From the NCBI RefSeq assembly GCF_050948215.1, contig NC_135150.1:17401943-17465942 (forward strand): a DNA stretch of 64,000 bases. Direction: 5' to 3'. The stretch comes from Halictus rubicundus (lineage: Eukaryota; Arthropoda; Insecta; Hymenoptera; Halictidae). Position numbers and translations under genes: made by a program. Below, piece after piece: positions 34,337 through 46,958 of this stretch. Under the pieces are notes generated by a model. It did not search any database. It saw only the letters and a list, made by a program, of their open reading frames with translations, and was not told where the DNA came from. Numbering within the stretch: position 1 is the first letter of the stretch; every line of letters begins with the position of its first letter.

Positions 34337-36321
34337 CAAATGATTGACTTGTAAACAATCCTAGTCGCAATTCTTTATTTGAGGTAACTCCTTATTCTCA
34401 CGCTTCTGATTTCAGGTAGCTTGTACAAAAATCCAACAATTCGTATGGTACGAAGAAAACATTTTTGTATGGAGAAAATAACCTGTTTTGGGGAAGAAAT
34501 AGGGTCCACATCTCATTTAAACCTCCCAAATAAAAATTGCCCCGCACAACAGTCATCCCCGACGCGAAAAGTCTCGCTCGAAGGGGTCACGAAGTCACTC
34601 GGAACCGTTCGCAAAAGCCGACCGCGTGAAAAGCGACTCGGCCAGGGGCGGCAGATGGTCGAACGCGGCATTAACGCGTGAAAAACGATTCAATACTATT
34701 TATGATTTATAATTCATTACGGCGTAATGGTCCTCGAAGTCCGTTTCCGTGTTTCTTTCTTGAAACGGAGCTCCCCTCGTCGAGCGGGGTCGGCGAAAAA
34801 AAGAAGAAAAAACCCCAAGAGAAAAGAAAGAGAGAGAGAAAGAAAAAAAAAAGAACGTGCACGCAGCCCCCCACCGTGGGTCGTTTCATGAAATATAGGA
34901 AGCTACTTATCCCACCAACACTTCGCGAGGGTTCATTATCCGGCCGCATAATGATATGGCACTTACGTGCGTACGACCGGCAGCTTGTGCAACCGCGTTC
35001 GTTCGAGGCGTTTCAATGGCCGCGAGAACGGTCCTAAAAACGCGGGAGAGAGAGAGAGCTGAGGTAGATCCGGAGAAAGAAAGATAGAGAGAGAAAGAAA
35101 GGGGAGAAGAGTGGGGATGAAAGAAAGACAGAGAGAAAAATAGGGGAGGGGGACAGAGGTACGCGGAAGGTTCCTACCCCTTTTGTCCTTTAACATCTTT
35201 GCGAGCGGCGACATGTCAAACGGTCCGTCCCCGTCGGCTGTCCTGGGAATATAAACAAAGAGCCGACGACAGAGAGCTGCAGAAGCAGAAGTATAATGTC
35301 CCTTCTGACCCCCTGCTCCTTGTTCCTCGTCCTGCGTCTTCTCGATTCGGCTACCCCCTCCGGCACTTTTCGTCCAGGCTGTTTCTTATTCCTCGATCTC
35401 TACCTCTTGCTCACCTTTCCCCTCTCTCCCTCCCTCTACCGAGAAACGGTTTCCTCTGTTTCGCTCCCACCCCCGGTCCCCTCGTCGTCCCCGGGTTCCA
35501 GTCTCGATCCGTCTTATTCCGATCTACGGTCTCGCTCCGGCCAGGTTCTTTGCATTGTCGGAACGAGAGCCTTCGCGAGATCTTAATTCCTCTTTGCTAG
35601 CTCCATTCCCGGAGTTCTCGAGCGTGAAATCGGCGCCCTCCCTCTCCCTCCCCGTTCACCCCCTGCCCCAGCTGCCCCGCGACAATTCGTAAGAATAAGA
35701 CCGTGTCCCATTATCGGATCAAGATATTATCATAATTGCCTGGAGCCCTCGACGGTCGCCGACCGGGGCCCGGTTTCCAACGGTCTGAAATTAAAATTAA
35801 AGCAAATACGAAATTAAACTCCGCGGGCGCAGAGCCGCCCACCCCTACTTTCTGGGAGGCCCCACCTCCACCCCTCTCCGCCCCCTCTTTGCGTCGCAGC
35901 TGGCTATCGTCCGCGTTGGAAACATTGTAGTTTGCGGGCTCGCTAAGGATCGCGGAAGGATATCGGAGGGGTGAGCTTCTCGAGACCGCACCGCTGCTCT
36001 GGGACGTTGCTCATTTTTATGGGGCTGCGAAAGCTAGTCGCCGGAAATTATGCGGTTGCGAAATTTATGCGAGAATTCGGGCCGAGCCCCGCGCTGGAAC
36101 GTTTCCCGAGGCATTAAATTATTTAACGATAATGGTCGTCGTTTTAGCGTTTCACTCTATTACCTGTTTCGCCCAGTTCTACAACCAGATATTCGGCCCG
36201 AACGCGGGTGGCTGCGTTTCCGAAATTGTAAGGGCTCGCTTCGATTAAACCCCAACATCATGCTCTTGTATTCATATGTATGAAGCGGGGCCCTCTTTGT
36301 CTGGAATATTGCCTCATAAGT
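34337..36321. other. Unique DNA with purine and pyrimidine tracts
   Basis: A/G-only stretches at about 34796-34856 and 35045-35150, CT-rich at 35400-35445. Frames are low-complexity. No gene supported. Confidence 0.4.
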
Positions 36322-36520
36322 AGACGGCGGATGTTTGTGCAATTTCGAATTTTTCCAGACAAATTTTCGGAAAATGGAATCAGATCAAATCCTATTTCTT
36401 ATGGGAACAGTCTCTGCAGATCTCAAACAAATAAAAATCGTACTACATTCTATCGAATTTTATGTTATAGCATTTTTTGAACATTTTCATAAGCAATAAG
36501 TGCACAAAGATCCGCAGTCT
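36322..36520. mobile_element. MITE family III, copy 4 (199 bp)
   Basis: Left end AGACGGCGGATGTTTGTGCA, right end TGCACAAAGATCCGCAGTCT; the two ends are complementary with few mismatches and share the length of the 52.9 kb copy. Confidence 0.82.
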
Positions 36521-38328
36521 ACCCGAGTCTAGAATCTTAATAATTGTGAATTAAAAATATTATAACTCGTCATTTTTAGCGTTAAACCAGCATGGAGTTG
36601 TTTAGATGTTTGAGGGGGTGAGTTTTAGAAGTGTTTGGGGTAGCGATCTCCGCAGTACTTTCTCTGGGATGTTGAACAATATTTATGTAACACTTTGTAC
36701 AAATATATTACAGAAGCTTTTAACTAACTTAGTACTAATAAATACAATACAATATTTCGACTTTTATACATATATATTAGAATTTATGTATTTATAATTT
36801 CATATATTTTGAATTGATTTTTCATTTAGAACGACACTATCGACATTTTTATAAATGTCCGTTCAGTGATACAACCATAATTCTTTTGGTCGGCGTCTTC
36901 GCAACCCACCCCATTGTGAAATAATTCTTTTCCGCCCTTAAAGAATGATCTAAAATTAAGAAAAAAATATACGAAGCATAGCAAAGCGTGTAGTTGCTAT
37001 TTGTTTTATGATTCATTCGACCGTCTTATACAGTAGTCGAAACGAACATGTAGAAGGTTAGGGTTGTCCACCCTTCTGTGTACATCTCCTATAGAAGGCA
37101 GAAATTCAAAAGGTGTCGTATATCAAGCGGAGAGACGCTACTCCGCGAACAAGGACATCAAAAATGGAGCCAGGGCCGATTACCCATGACTTCTTTAAGG
37201 GAGGTTTTCGAAGAGTGTGTCTTGGACACGGTCAATCGGGGCGGTTCCACATCGCTTCGAAACTCCGTTTCTTCAAATTTCAAAGATTTCCCGTGGCAGG
37301 AAGTGCGCCGTTCGTAGAGATAAATTCGCCCTCCTGTTCGCCCCGAGAGCAGGAGGATCGCGAGAGCACGAACGTGCCGGAAGTTTTCCCGTGATCTATT
37401 GGCCGAGTTTTCGCGGTTGCGGAAGCGCCCCCGGAATTTAACGAGCCACTCAAAACGAATATTTTGTTCTTGCGGGCATCATCCCTCCGCGGAAGATACC
37501 GGGGGGAACCGCCCTCCTCCTTCTCCTCCTCCCCCTCCTCGTCTCAAAATACTCGGCGGGTAATTAAAGTTTTCTAATTCGCCAGATAAATCGACGATCC
37601 GCGATTATAAAAGTCAGGACGGGTCGCGATTTAGGGCGGTCGTTCCCGAAACTTTCCGACCTCACGTTCTTACGCGTTCGCAATTTTGCTGCGAACGCCC
37701 ACGAACGGTGATCGTGCTCTTCACTATGATTCGGCGTCCTCCTCTTCCTTCTTTTCGCTCGTTTTTCATATATATATTTTTCTCTCTTGGATCGCGGCTC
37801 AAAGGCTTTCGAAGACGTTCAAAAGGGATGAAATATTTTCTTGCCCGGCCTGTGGGGGCGGTGTATCAAATTTTTTTTTCTCGCCCCCAGTCAGCCGTTC
37901 GGAGCCACCCCCGCCGGCCGTCCATCCAATATACCGGCAATGTGTCTGGAAAAAATGAAGCCCTTGAAAAAAAAAAAATACCGACAGGATGGAAACCGAC
38001 GGATAATACCCGGAACCTATACGGATAATCCTGAAAGCAGTGATATCATCAGAACGGCCTCGCAATAAAAACCACGGACGCGGGTGGCTGGGCTCTATCG
38101 CGAGCGCTATAAATAGCGGTCGTATCCATAAGTAATATCCTTTTTCGAGCGATCGCATTCGGGTTGCTCGTATTGCGGCCGTCCAGCTCGATTCGATACT
38201 TTAAGCCGTTGGTAATCCGATTCCTCCAAGACCGATCGAAGGACCGATCATCGCCGAGATATTCGGTGTGGACGATCATTCAATTAACCCTTCACAACCC
38301 CGCTACCTTTGCATCATGATTGTCAATA
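36521..38328. other. Unique DNA, no gene recognised
   Basis: A-rich run near 37967-37978 and a short TA tract near 37769. Overlapping frames on both strands at 37686-38158 show no domain. Confidence 0.4.
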
Positions 38329-38530
38329 CAGTGCTGCATTTTTGTCACAAATGCCTAGGCGATAAAAGTCCCAGAACTATCCCCACTGTCGCGGGGAGAC
38401 CGAGCCCGGGCCCGAGGCCCACAATGGGTATACCCTGTGAGGGCCCTAGAGCTGTCCTTTTCTAATAGTATCTCCTGGCCGATCCATGTCGCTGGCTGGA
38501 ACCGCCTTTTGGACATGTATCGAGTAGATA
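38329..38530. mobile_element. MITE family II, old divergent copy
   Basis: After TA the left end is CAGTGCTGCATTTTTGTCAC, then AACTATCCCCACTGTCGCGG, a family core. The right end GGACATGTATCGAGTAGATA resembles the right end at 7132-7153. The middle is unrelated or heavily mutated. Confidence 0.6.
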
Positions 38531-38649
38531 TGCTATTTTCATTCTAAAACTAAATTTTTCGTTCGTCTTGGAATATTTTCATTTTATTGATACGAAACTG
38601 ATCCGATTTCCACATATAATATCCAAATGTTTAGTGATCTGTTAAATAC

Positions 38650-38757
38650 AAATTTTGTAATGTAACAAATACATTGTAATATTTTTTGTAATTTCTTTGA
38701 AATAATGCCACAACAATTTCTAGTGGTGCTTCAGAGTCGCCACTCGAGTGCAAAGGG
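38650..38757. repeat. Right-end fragment of the TTAA/GCACTCG MITE
   Basis: GTGGTGCTTCAGAGTCGCCACTCGAGTGCAAAGGG precedes TTAA at 38758-38761. Its complement matches the left end at 29212. The left boundary is approximate. Confidence 0.6.
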
Positions 38758-38772
38758 TTAAAATCTTGAGAC

Positions 38773-38914
38773 ATCTAAGACGAAATATAATTATAGAAGA
38801 AGATATGCAACGAGTATAATGATAAAAATAATGAAAATGATGAATCTAAGACGAAATATAATTGTAGAAGAATATATACGAGTATAATGATAAATAGTGA
38901 TAATAATAATGATA
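38773..38914. repeat. Tandem duplication, 71 bp period
   Basis: ATCTAAGACGAAATATAATT starts at 38773 and 38844. Both copies end in ACGAGTATAATGATAAA, followed by AT-rich simple sequence. Confidence 0.85.
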
Positions 38915-40980
38915 AAAATATATAAACGTAATTCGAAGCGGTAGAAAGTAAAAACAATTTGGCAGTATGCTAACACAAAATTACAAACGGAGGAACAAAC
39001 TCGTGCTTGGTTTCTGGGACGTGCAATTAATGGAAACGAATGTCTTACATAAAGAGCCGCGGTGAAATAACAGCAGCAAAATAATTTTAAACGTGATGGA
39101 GTGCATCAGAGCCGACCGCGGTGTTTCCAGGTAATATATTCGCATTTTCGGCGAATCGAAGCCCGAAGCACCTGGCTCCGTCGACTCGGTAGTGGGGTCT
39201 TTGTTTAATGAATTACCCTTCTCGACGCGGCATTAGATTAAATCTGAAGCAAGCCGGTGGGCGTGAGGGCAGCTCGAGTAAATTGATACAAACGACACGC
39301 TGCCCACCCTCGCCGACTCCCTTTCTCTTCTTTCCACCGGGGGTTCCGTTCGTTTTCCTCCTTTTTCATCGCTTCTTACCGCACCCACCTTCTTTCTCCC
39401 CTCCACCCCCACCCCCACCCCCCAAGGAACGATTCGATCGGGCGGAAGGTGTTCGAAGTTATTTCACCGTCGTATCCCGCCGATCAAAATGCCGGGAGGC
39501 GCGGGAATTAATCTCGGAAGTACTTCTATTCCGTCAAACGTCAGCCCGACACGCCCTGATAAGTGTACCCTCTGCAAATTGAAATTGAGGATCGGCCTTG
39601 TGCCTTTTCCGCCTAGGCGAAAAACGATCCTCGCCGCGCGGCCCGTGGTTCCGCCTTTGAGCCCGTTCTACACGTAGAACGTCTAAATATTAATTAGCGT
39701 GCTTGTTGCGAGCTGGTGCGTGTTCGAGTTTGAACTCTGTCGGAACACAATAAGCTTCAGGGAACAATAATAAACCGGCTTTTAATACACCGGTTATTCT
39801 TTCGTTTCCAACTTTCTCGGAATTTCTTCCGGTTCTTTCGAAGGGGCAAGCAAAATCTTTATTGCGGCCGAGGAGAGCTGGAGTTTAAAATAATTTAGGT
39901 CAAATATTTAATCCGTTACGGTTACCGAGGTCCGAGGGTTAGCGGAAAGGGAAAATGTTAATAATCATCGGACGCTGGAAACCTGCACGCCGTTGGTCGC
40001 GTTGGTTATTCACGCTGTATGTTCATTTCGTTGTATATTTTTGTCCGTTCTGACAAACAACGTGAAAATCGAAAAAATAGAACGGCAACGGGAGCCTATC
40101 AATGTTTGATGTGTGCATACAGTAACAATGTGTACAATTTGTTAAAATGTATTTTCACGATTGAATTGGCTACGACAAAATGTTTTAAAAATGTTCACGA
40201 GGTCCCCGTTCTCTTTCAGAATATATCCTCAATAGCGTAAATGACTCTTGTCCCGTCTCTAATATGTATAAATTAATGCACGAAAATATACGTCTGTGTA
40301 AAGATCCGGAGCTTAACCACTGTGAAAGGAATTTCGGACTACATAAACTCGGCTTTGCGTAATGCGGTCACGCTGTGTGGTTTTCGGTATAATTCTAAGC
40401 TCGCTGAAGAGTTCAAGCCCTCGGAAAGCGGTGCTCGAATCAATTTCACCGTTTCGAGGAATTCATCTATTTTTTTAGCTCCCGAGATTGTCTCGCGAAA
40501 TGTTCGGTCATTTCTCTCGATTCGTGTAGAGCATGTATCCGGGAAAAAATTGATAAACAAGGAATCGGAAAGCTGGTGTACCGCAAAGTTAAATCGCCTC
40601 TGGGGGGTGAGAACTGGGTGCTCGGTCCCCATAAAAAACTGCAACATCCGTAACGACTGGACATTTCGGAATCACGAGAAGTTCCATCCATGCTGTTGCA
40701 TTTTCCGCGCGACAGCCGCGCGCGCGACTGCGGCCACGAATAATGTACTTCCGGCGACGCGTAGGTCCGTCGGGGAAGTTCTATCACCGGGAACGGGCTC
40801 GTCGAATCGTCCGATAGGTTTTTTTTCCTCTGGAACCGCGAGCGCGTATCTCCCGATCCAATGTAAACTTGGGGGATGATTTACGCGCGACGCGACGCGG
40901 CCACGGTTTGTTTTTCGGTGCTGTTTATTGCGGGGGGGGTGCGAGGGGGGATTGAGAAGGGATGATAGAGGATACCGAAA

Positions 40981-41016
<36 letters not shown>

Positions 41017-41974
41017 GTGGCACCGTCGGGACCGCAGGGAGTATTCTCGCCACGGTTTTTCCACGGGGATCGTGTAATGGTGTTCCATCGACGTGGCCCC
41101 GGCGCAGCAGCGCGACTTATTTATTCGCTTCGCGGCTCGTTGAGCTCCTCCAACCCCTCCCCCTCCTCCAGCCCGGCAGCCACTAAATTAATTTTGGACA
41201 GGGTGGATGCCGGTCGGGCACGGGGAGCAACAAATTCCTTCCGACACAGTCAATGAGATGCGGCAAGTTGGCGCGCCCGCGCGCGCGCGCGCTACCTACG
41301 AGAGATTATCCTAAGAAAACTTTCCCGGGGAGTTCCCCCTCACCCCCTCCCGCGCCAGCGCGCCGGTATCCCCGGCGTTACTGCAGTTAAACAATCTACA
41401 AAATTGAAATAATATGCAGATGTAATTTCGAGTAACTTTATATCGTTGTCGGCCCCCGGTCCCCGGATCCACCCCCGCGCCCTTCAAGTGTCCCAGAGCG
41501 CCGGAACTTCCTGACGAACCCTGATACTTCGAGTCCCGACGACGCGACGCGACGCGACACCCGGAGAGAGCTACTCCCCCGCGAGAGCATCCTCAGCCGG
41601 AAAAACGGCCGGTTATAGTCTTTTCGAAACGGACCCCGAGACTCGTCCGAGACTTCCTTCTTCGCGAGAACGAGCCTCTTAGCCGCCGCCGCTGCAAAAT
41701 TAGCTTTTTTACGGCCGCGACCGCGCCACGCCACTGCGCGCTGGCCACCCGGAGACTAATATTTACGCTTATTAAAAGTTCCGTGATTGCGCGACTGATT
41801 TTATTCTGAATTGGCCCAGGTGCTCGCTGTCTTGGTGAAAATAGACCACTGGAATGTTTGTGTTGGGAGAATTTTGGTGAATCGGAAGCATTTAGGATCG
41901 GAATCGTTGAATCGTCTCTACTGGGGTGAGGAGGAAAGAAGTTGACAGTTTGGACTGGTTGGATTTGAGAAATA
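38915..41974. other. Unique DNA with several simple-sequence tracts
   Basis: C-rich at 39395-39425, (GA)n at 40985-41012, CG-alternating at 41272-41292, GACGC repeats near 41541-41560. The frame 40322-40879 (185 codons) has no known motif and is overlapped by frames on the other strand. A lone TGTAAAGATCCGGAGCTTA near 40296 may be an eroded MITE III end. Confidence 0.4.
40985..41012. repeat. (GA)n microsatellite
   Basis: Pure GA run of 28 bp. Confidence 0.95.
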
Positions 41975-42151
41975 TTTTGGTATTTTTTATGGGATTTACA
42001 GAATCGAGAAATTATAATTTGAAAAGGAAATGGACACTAAGCTTGAAGTGGTCCAGAACTCGCATGGTTCCCTCGTCGACTGAATTTTTTCGAACCCTGC
42101 GAGTTTCAAATATAGCGATAATTAACCTCTTAAGTACTGTACGCCACTATA
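41975..42151. repeat. Arm of an inverted ~0.5 kb repeat pair (partner at 50636-50813)
   Basis: TACAGAATCGAGAAATTATA, 'ttgaaaaggaaatggacact', 'ttcgaaccctgcgagtttcaaatatagcgataattaacctcttaagtactgtacgccactata' and the segments between appear as the reverse complement at 50636-50813. In both places this unit abuts the same end of a family I MITE. Confidence 0.88.
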
Positions 42152-42470
42152 CAGTGAATTCTCGTTACGAGTCAGTGGCAACCTTACGATTTGGAGTCAG
42201 TGGAACTACCAACACCACCGCGGGGTATACCCCGCTCTCGAGGTTCGCTTTACGTTTCTACGTGCAACATTGTATGGGAGAAAGACATTTTCTCAGTCTT
42301 CTTGTCACTATCGGTTAGTAGTCGTAGGCTTATGACTTGTAGACGGATATGACTCTTAGGTTTCCAGCGTGCCCTGTGTATTTCAAATGCGACGCTCGGC
42401 GAGAACCTCAGATTTCGTCTAAGAGTCAGTCGCCAGAACCGCGCAACTGACTCTTAACGAGAATTCACTG
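42152..42470. mobile_element. MITE family I, copy 2 (319 bp, inverted)
   Basis: Ends CAGTGAATTCTCGTTACGAG and the complement of CAGTGAATTCTCGTTAAGAG. TA precedes it at 42150-42151, but the base pair after it is CG, so the right TA is lost. Orientation is opposite to the copies at 16656 and 50358. Confidence 0.92.
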
Positions 42471-42471
42471 C

Positions 42472-42563
42472 GGTTTCCGTGGAAAGCATCAGTTTGAACG
42501 GTACGCCACTATAGTGGTTTCCGTGGAAAGCATCAGTTTGAACGGTGCGAACCACTATAGTGG
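42472..42563. repeat. Two tandem 44-46 bp units carrying the palindrome CCACTATAGTGG
   Basis: GGTTTCCGTGGAAAGCATCA starts at 42472 and 42516. Each unit ends in CCACTATAGT, so the perfect palindrome CCACTATAGTGG forms at each junction. GTACGCCACTATA also flanks the MITE on the other side. Confidence 0.85.
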
Positions 42564-45295
42564 CTTTTGTGCGGACGAACGCGCCGTACTTAACACATCC
42601 ACGACCGCTGACGTGAATTCGCGTCATTTTAAATTCTATTCCTGATTGCCGCTGACTTGAATTCATGTCCTGCAATTTTTGTTTCTGAATGCGGCAACAT
42701 TATTCACATTAATGGGATTGGATTTCAATTTAAATCATTAATTAATTTAATAGATTAATTAATCCTTGCTTTAGCGATACAAGTCTGCGGCAACCAGCTT
42801 CAGAATTTCATTATTATCGCCGGTACTCAGTATTAGAAACGAAAAAAATTTTCCGGTCGCGAACGTGTTAATAACAGTCATATCTCACGGCTGTACTGAA
42901 GATTGTTAAATTTTTAAACTTTCAAAGCTTCTCGCTAAAGGAAGAACACTTGCCATATGATATTGGTCAATGGATTCCCATTGTGTGTGTTTACATTTCA
43001 ACATTCGAAACTTCTAAAATTTTAAACGACCGCATTTTCTAAAGAATAATTACCTTATATCAAAGACCCCATCAGTATATTTAACCAATTTGCATCCAAC
43101 ATTCCGCGCATGACGATCGTCTTCTATCACCGAGCGCGGAATATTCCGCGAGCCGCGACTTTCTTTAACATTGCTCGCGTCTCGATGTCTAAAAACAGAT
43201 ACTTAAGGGCCACGTACATTAACTCGTTTTTAAGAGGGTCATAAACATGACTTGTTTTAAAAAATAATTAATAAAGACAAAAGTGTAAAAATGAGCAATC
43301 AAGTACATTCATGACAAATACACTGTCTAGTTGCAATTGCAGTTGGTCAAAATTTGTGATTTCGAGTCTACGATAGCGAAGCGTAGCGCAACGAACGCGG
43401 TCGATTATAGGTTTTCCAGGCGATAGTGGGATTGTTATGGAAAAATGGTAGCATCGGAAACGCGAGATCATTCTCGTAAAACGTAAAACCATTTCTCGCC
43501 TATTTTTGTCGGTAACATGGTCACTCTACCTTATCGCGAATCTACAGAGTCTTGGTTCTTAACTAGAGTCATGATGGAAATGGGTTAAGTGTTAAATTCA
43601 CTCGGGCCAGTGCCAGGTACAATTACGACAGCTTACGAAGCAGAACGAGTAATCAGGAACGATTCTGCCGGCAGACGTGTACGTATCAATACCCGAAGCA
43701 TCCGCGGAACCGTAATTTTTCGTTAATCCAAACCCTAGGCCGGTGCAAGAACGCCTATTACCATCCGAGCGAGCGATAAACTTTCTTTTTGCCTCGGGTA
43801 GCGTTCCTGGAAAGCAGCGGGAACTCGGCAAAAGGGGGATGATCGCCGGGGACTATGGTTAGCTCGAACGGGAATTACATAACTCATTACTCGGTGTGTT
43901 TCTTGCCCCGGCGGAATTCCATTCCCGCTACAATTATCGTCGGCGAAGAAAATCGTGGCCGTCCGGTCGCGCGCGCGCTGCGCTGCGCTGCGCTGCGCTG
44001 CGCTGGCGGGGCGAACGGACGCGCGGTATTAGGAATTCTTGCTCGACATCCATCGTCCATAAGACTTGTAATAACGGAGTCACTCGTGTCGGCCCCAGCC
44101 CCTGCCCCGGTGGGGGCGCGATGTGTAAGCTCTCGCGTCTGTCCACCGGGCGAAAATGCCCGGCATGCGGGCTCGTATATCGTACACGGTCCATCGCGGC
44201 TTCCGAAATGCCGAGGATACTCGCGTCGTGTCGCGCAGATACTCCGGGGCAAAGAAGAACTAATATCGATCCCGAGTCATCCATCATGGCTCACTCTATT
44301 AAACCTGCGTACCCCATTTTCCCTCTGACCCCCTTTTCGCAATCACTTTACCCGTCCTATTCGACGCCCGTTCCAGAGCACCCTTCTTGCCCGTCTTATC
44401 CCATCCTTCTCAAGCCCCGAACGCGACGCAACCCCTGCTCTCGATCCTGCTGCTCCCTCGAACCACCCCTCCCCCCCCCTCCCCCGCCGCGCCAACCCCG
44501 ACGATCTTCTGATCCTCCTCTTCCAACCATCGCCACTCGGCATCGCGGTTTTTCCCGAAACCATCCTCGCTTCTGACTGATACTCCCGGCGAATCTCTAT
44601 CCTCAGACAGTTTTTCGAGGCTCCCAGCACCCCTTAAAGTCGTCCCCGGCAATCCCAGATTCCCGGCGGGGTGCCACCGAACGATAAGGACACCTCTGAC
44701 GGCTGCTAGACGAATGCCTTGGGCGGGCTCTACAACGCCGCTAATTACGAGCCTTCTTCTGCGACCAGAAAAGGGCGTTCTATAAGCTGACAGCTCGTGG
44801 ACTGGTTTCCTTCATGTTGTACCTACTTTGAGCCAGCGGGCTGCACGGATTTTCAACCTTGTATTGATTCTTCCGCTGTTAGGTTTGCGGTGTTCCACTT
44901 ACCGGCCTTGCATATTTTACCCGTCACGTTACCAGGCAGATTCAAGTGGTTTCTTCGAGAAATAGCCACAAGATAAATTCTTTAAGGGTGGACGTCCCGT
45001 GTAGAATTGAATGAAGATGATGGCAGAAGATAATGATAATTCTCTGTAGCCAGAAGAGTATGGTTATCGTTGGAGTATCTTACCAATTGCTATCAGTGAT
45101 TAAATCATTTTATCCTCAATACTAAACCTACCATCACCAGTCAAAATAACCGGTTCAACATTTGTTATTTTACAATTATTGAAATAATCAAAATTATTTT
45201 ATAAGAAATGGTTGTATAGATATATGCTTAATAGAGCGTGTATTACAATAGGGGCCGCAGAAAGTTTAAATAAAATCATTATTGTCATTTTTGGG
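42564..45295. other. Unique DNA with a pentanucleotide repeat
   Basis: (CGCTG)n at about 43977-44006. Long arginine/proline-rich frames at 43855-44630 occur on both strands in a CpG-rich block and show no domain. Confidence 0.4.
43977..44006. repeat. Pentanucleotide repeat (CGCTG)n
   Basis: Six consecutive CGCTG units in a CpG-rich block. Confidence 0.92.
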
Positions 45296-45400
45296 CCTCT
45301 CGAGCTTCGTGGCCCATCACGGAATACACCTCGCGGTAGTGGGGATAATTCCGCGACGTTTATCATCCAGGTCTTAGCGACATATATAGAGAAATCATTG
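45296..45400. mobile_element. MITE family II, right part
   Basis: ACCTCGCGGTAGTGGGGATA, 'attccgcgacgtttatcatccagg' and TATATAGAGAAATCATTG followed by TA match the right part of 14451-14756. The left end is missing. Confidence 0.82.
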
Positions 45401-45402
45401 TA

Positions 45403-46330
45403 TTTATTTAATCATTCCCCGCGGAAGCGTCTGTATAATTTCAGTATTTGTAAAATAAAAAATCTGGACCGGCGTTGTTAGCTTTAGTGTTAAGCGCTGG
45501 GACTCGAGGCCGAGATTTTCTGGCTCCTCTTTCCCCACGATACGGAGTTCGATCTCGATCCTGGCAGACCGTCGGCATTCGGCAAGAATATCCGAAGGCA
45601 ATTTCCTCGGCTGTTCGGATTCCGTGGCAGTTAAACGGCCGCAGAAGCCGAAGAGAGGACCGCCTCCGTGTGCCGCGGCGGAAAAAATTGAGGAAGATAG
45701 ATCGTGGGCTTTTTTCATAAACTGTTGGGACGCCGTAAATTTAAAGGGTAACCGATATCGGGCGGATTTATCTCAGTCACGACGCGTCGCGGCCGCCTCT
45801 GCAATCAAAGAACCGAAGATAAAATGCAAGCCCGAAAGCCGATTACCCTATCCGACGGTCCCCCGGTCTGCCACCCCCCCCCCCTCGACGCTCCCGGTGC
45901 AATTTTCTTGCGGGGTCGTAGAACCCGCGAGCTCATCGGCGTCATTAATACCAATATATCTGCATAAACCCCGTAATGACCAAGCTAAATTCACGGGACA
46001 GAGGGAGGATCGTCGTCACTAGCTCCCCGACGACGATCCGCTTTCCTCTCGCCGATATACCGGAGCCAATTAATTTCTTAGAACGCCCTCTCAATTTGGA
46101 GCCGTGAGCAGCGTCTTCGGGATCGATGACGGCGGAAAGTTGCATGGTCACGCGTTCACGATCGACGGTGTGCAACCTGGGGCGCGGCTACAGTTTCCGA
46201 TTGCGCGAGACACAGGTCGTTTCGCTTGTATCGACGCTTTTCTGAAGCGTCCGAGTCGTCCTTGTAGCAGCCTGTTCGATCGAACACCCAGTGGTAACAA
46301 ATAAACCATTATTTCGTTTCGATAGTCAAT
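45403..46330. other. Unique DNA, no gene recognised
   Basis: C run near 45877-45888. Short frames without motifs. Confidence 0.4.
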
Positions 46331-46696
46331 TTGACATTTTCATTCGAAGAACAATTAGAGATGCTTCTAACATATGGAGAAAGTAAGAGAAACGCAATTC
46401 TGGCTCGAAATTTGTACGGTGAAAGATATCCGAACCGCATATGCCCTTCGCACAAGATTTTTGAAAGATTATGTAAAAAATTAAAAGAAACTGGAAGTCT
46501 CGCTGTTCGTAAGATGAATCGTGAAAAGCCTGTATGTAGTGATGAAGATAATGAAATTGATGTTGCTGCAATGGTACATCATAATCCTCGTATCAGTGTA
46601 CGTCAGATTCAGAAAGACTGCAACGTTGCATCGCTGCAGATGGCCGACATTTCCAACATTCTTCATGAAAACAGTCAAATATCTCAGCAACGGTAA
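46331..46696 (+). pseudogene. DUF4817-type HTH domain of a DDE transposase, truncated
   Basis: The frame reads FEEQLEMLLTYGESKRNAIL then ARNLYGERYPNRICPSHKIF, the DUF4817 pattern (dMlxxYGexxgNaxxAxxlYxerfPnRxxPs), followed by a second HTH-like part ending NILHENSQISQQR at a stop. In this family the domain binds the element's ends. The frame lacks an ATG at its 5' end and stops after about 121 codons, before any catalytic residue. Inactive. Confidence 0.82.
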
Positions 46697-46954
46697 GTTT
46701 TAGGACAAATACACTTTAGTACTTCTATACTCAGAGTACGCCAATCTGTCGAAATCAAGCATAAAAAATCGGACATTCCATTTAAAAAAAAACAAAGGTG
46801 ACCTCTATATCTTCTCTACGCTTCCACTTGCAAGAATATCATTCATACCATATTACGTAGTTTCTTGAACCCTACAACTTCTGTAAGTAACATTTTCTCG
46901 TATAGTTTGAAATAACCAAGATATTCAAGTGGACAGAGTTCGTGGGACACACTG
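46331..46954 (+). mobile_element. DDE transposon fragment with right terminus
   Basis: Carries an N-terminal transposase domain and then a right end AGTTCGTGGGACACACTG followed by TA (46955-46956). The catalytic part and the left end are not found, so the left boundary given is only the coding start. The right TA directly abuts the next MITE. Confidence 0.7.
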
Positions 46955-46958
46955 TATA

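Noticed and set aside
40322..40879. 185-codon frame
   Set aside because: No recognisable domain, overlapping frames on the opposite strand, no start or splice context I could support.
43896..44576. 226-codon Arg/Pro/Ser-rich frame
   Set aside because: Runs through a pentanucleotide repeat and C-rich tracts, with comparable frames on the other strand.
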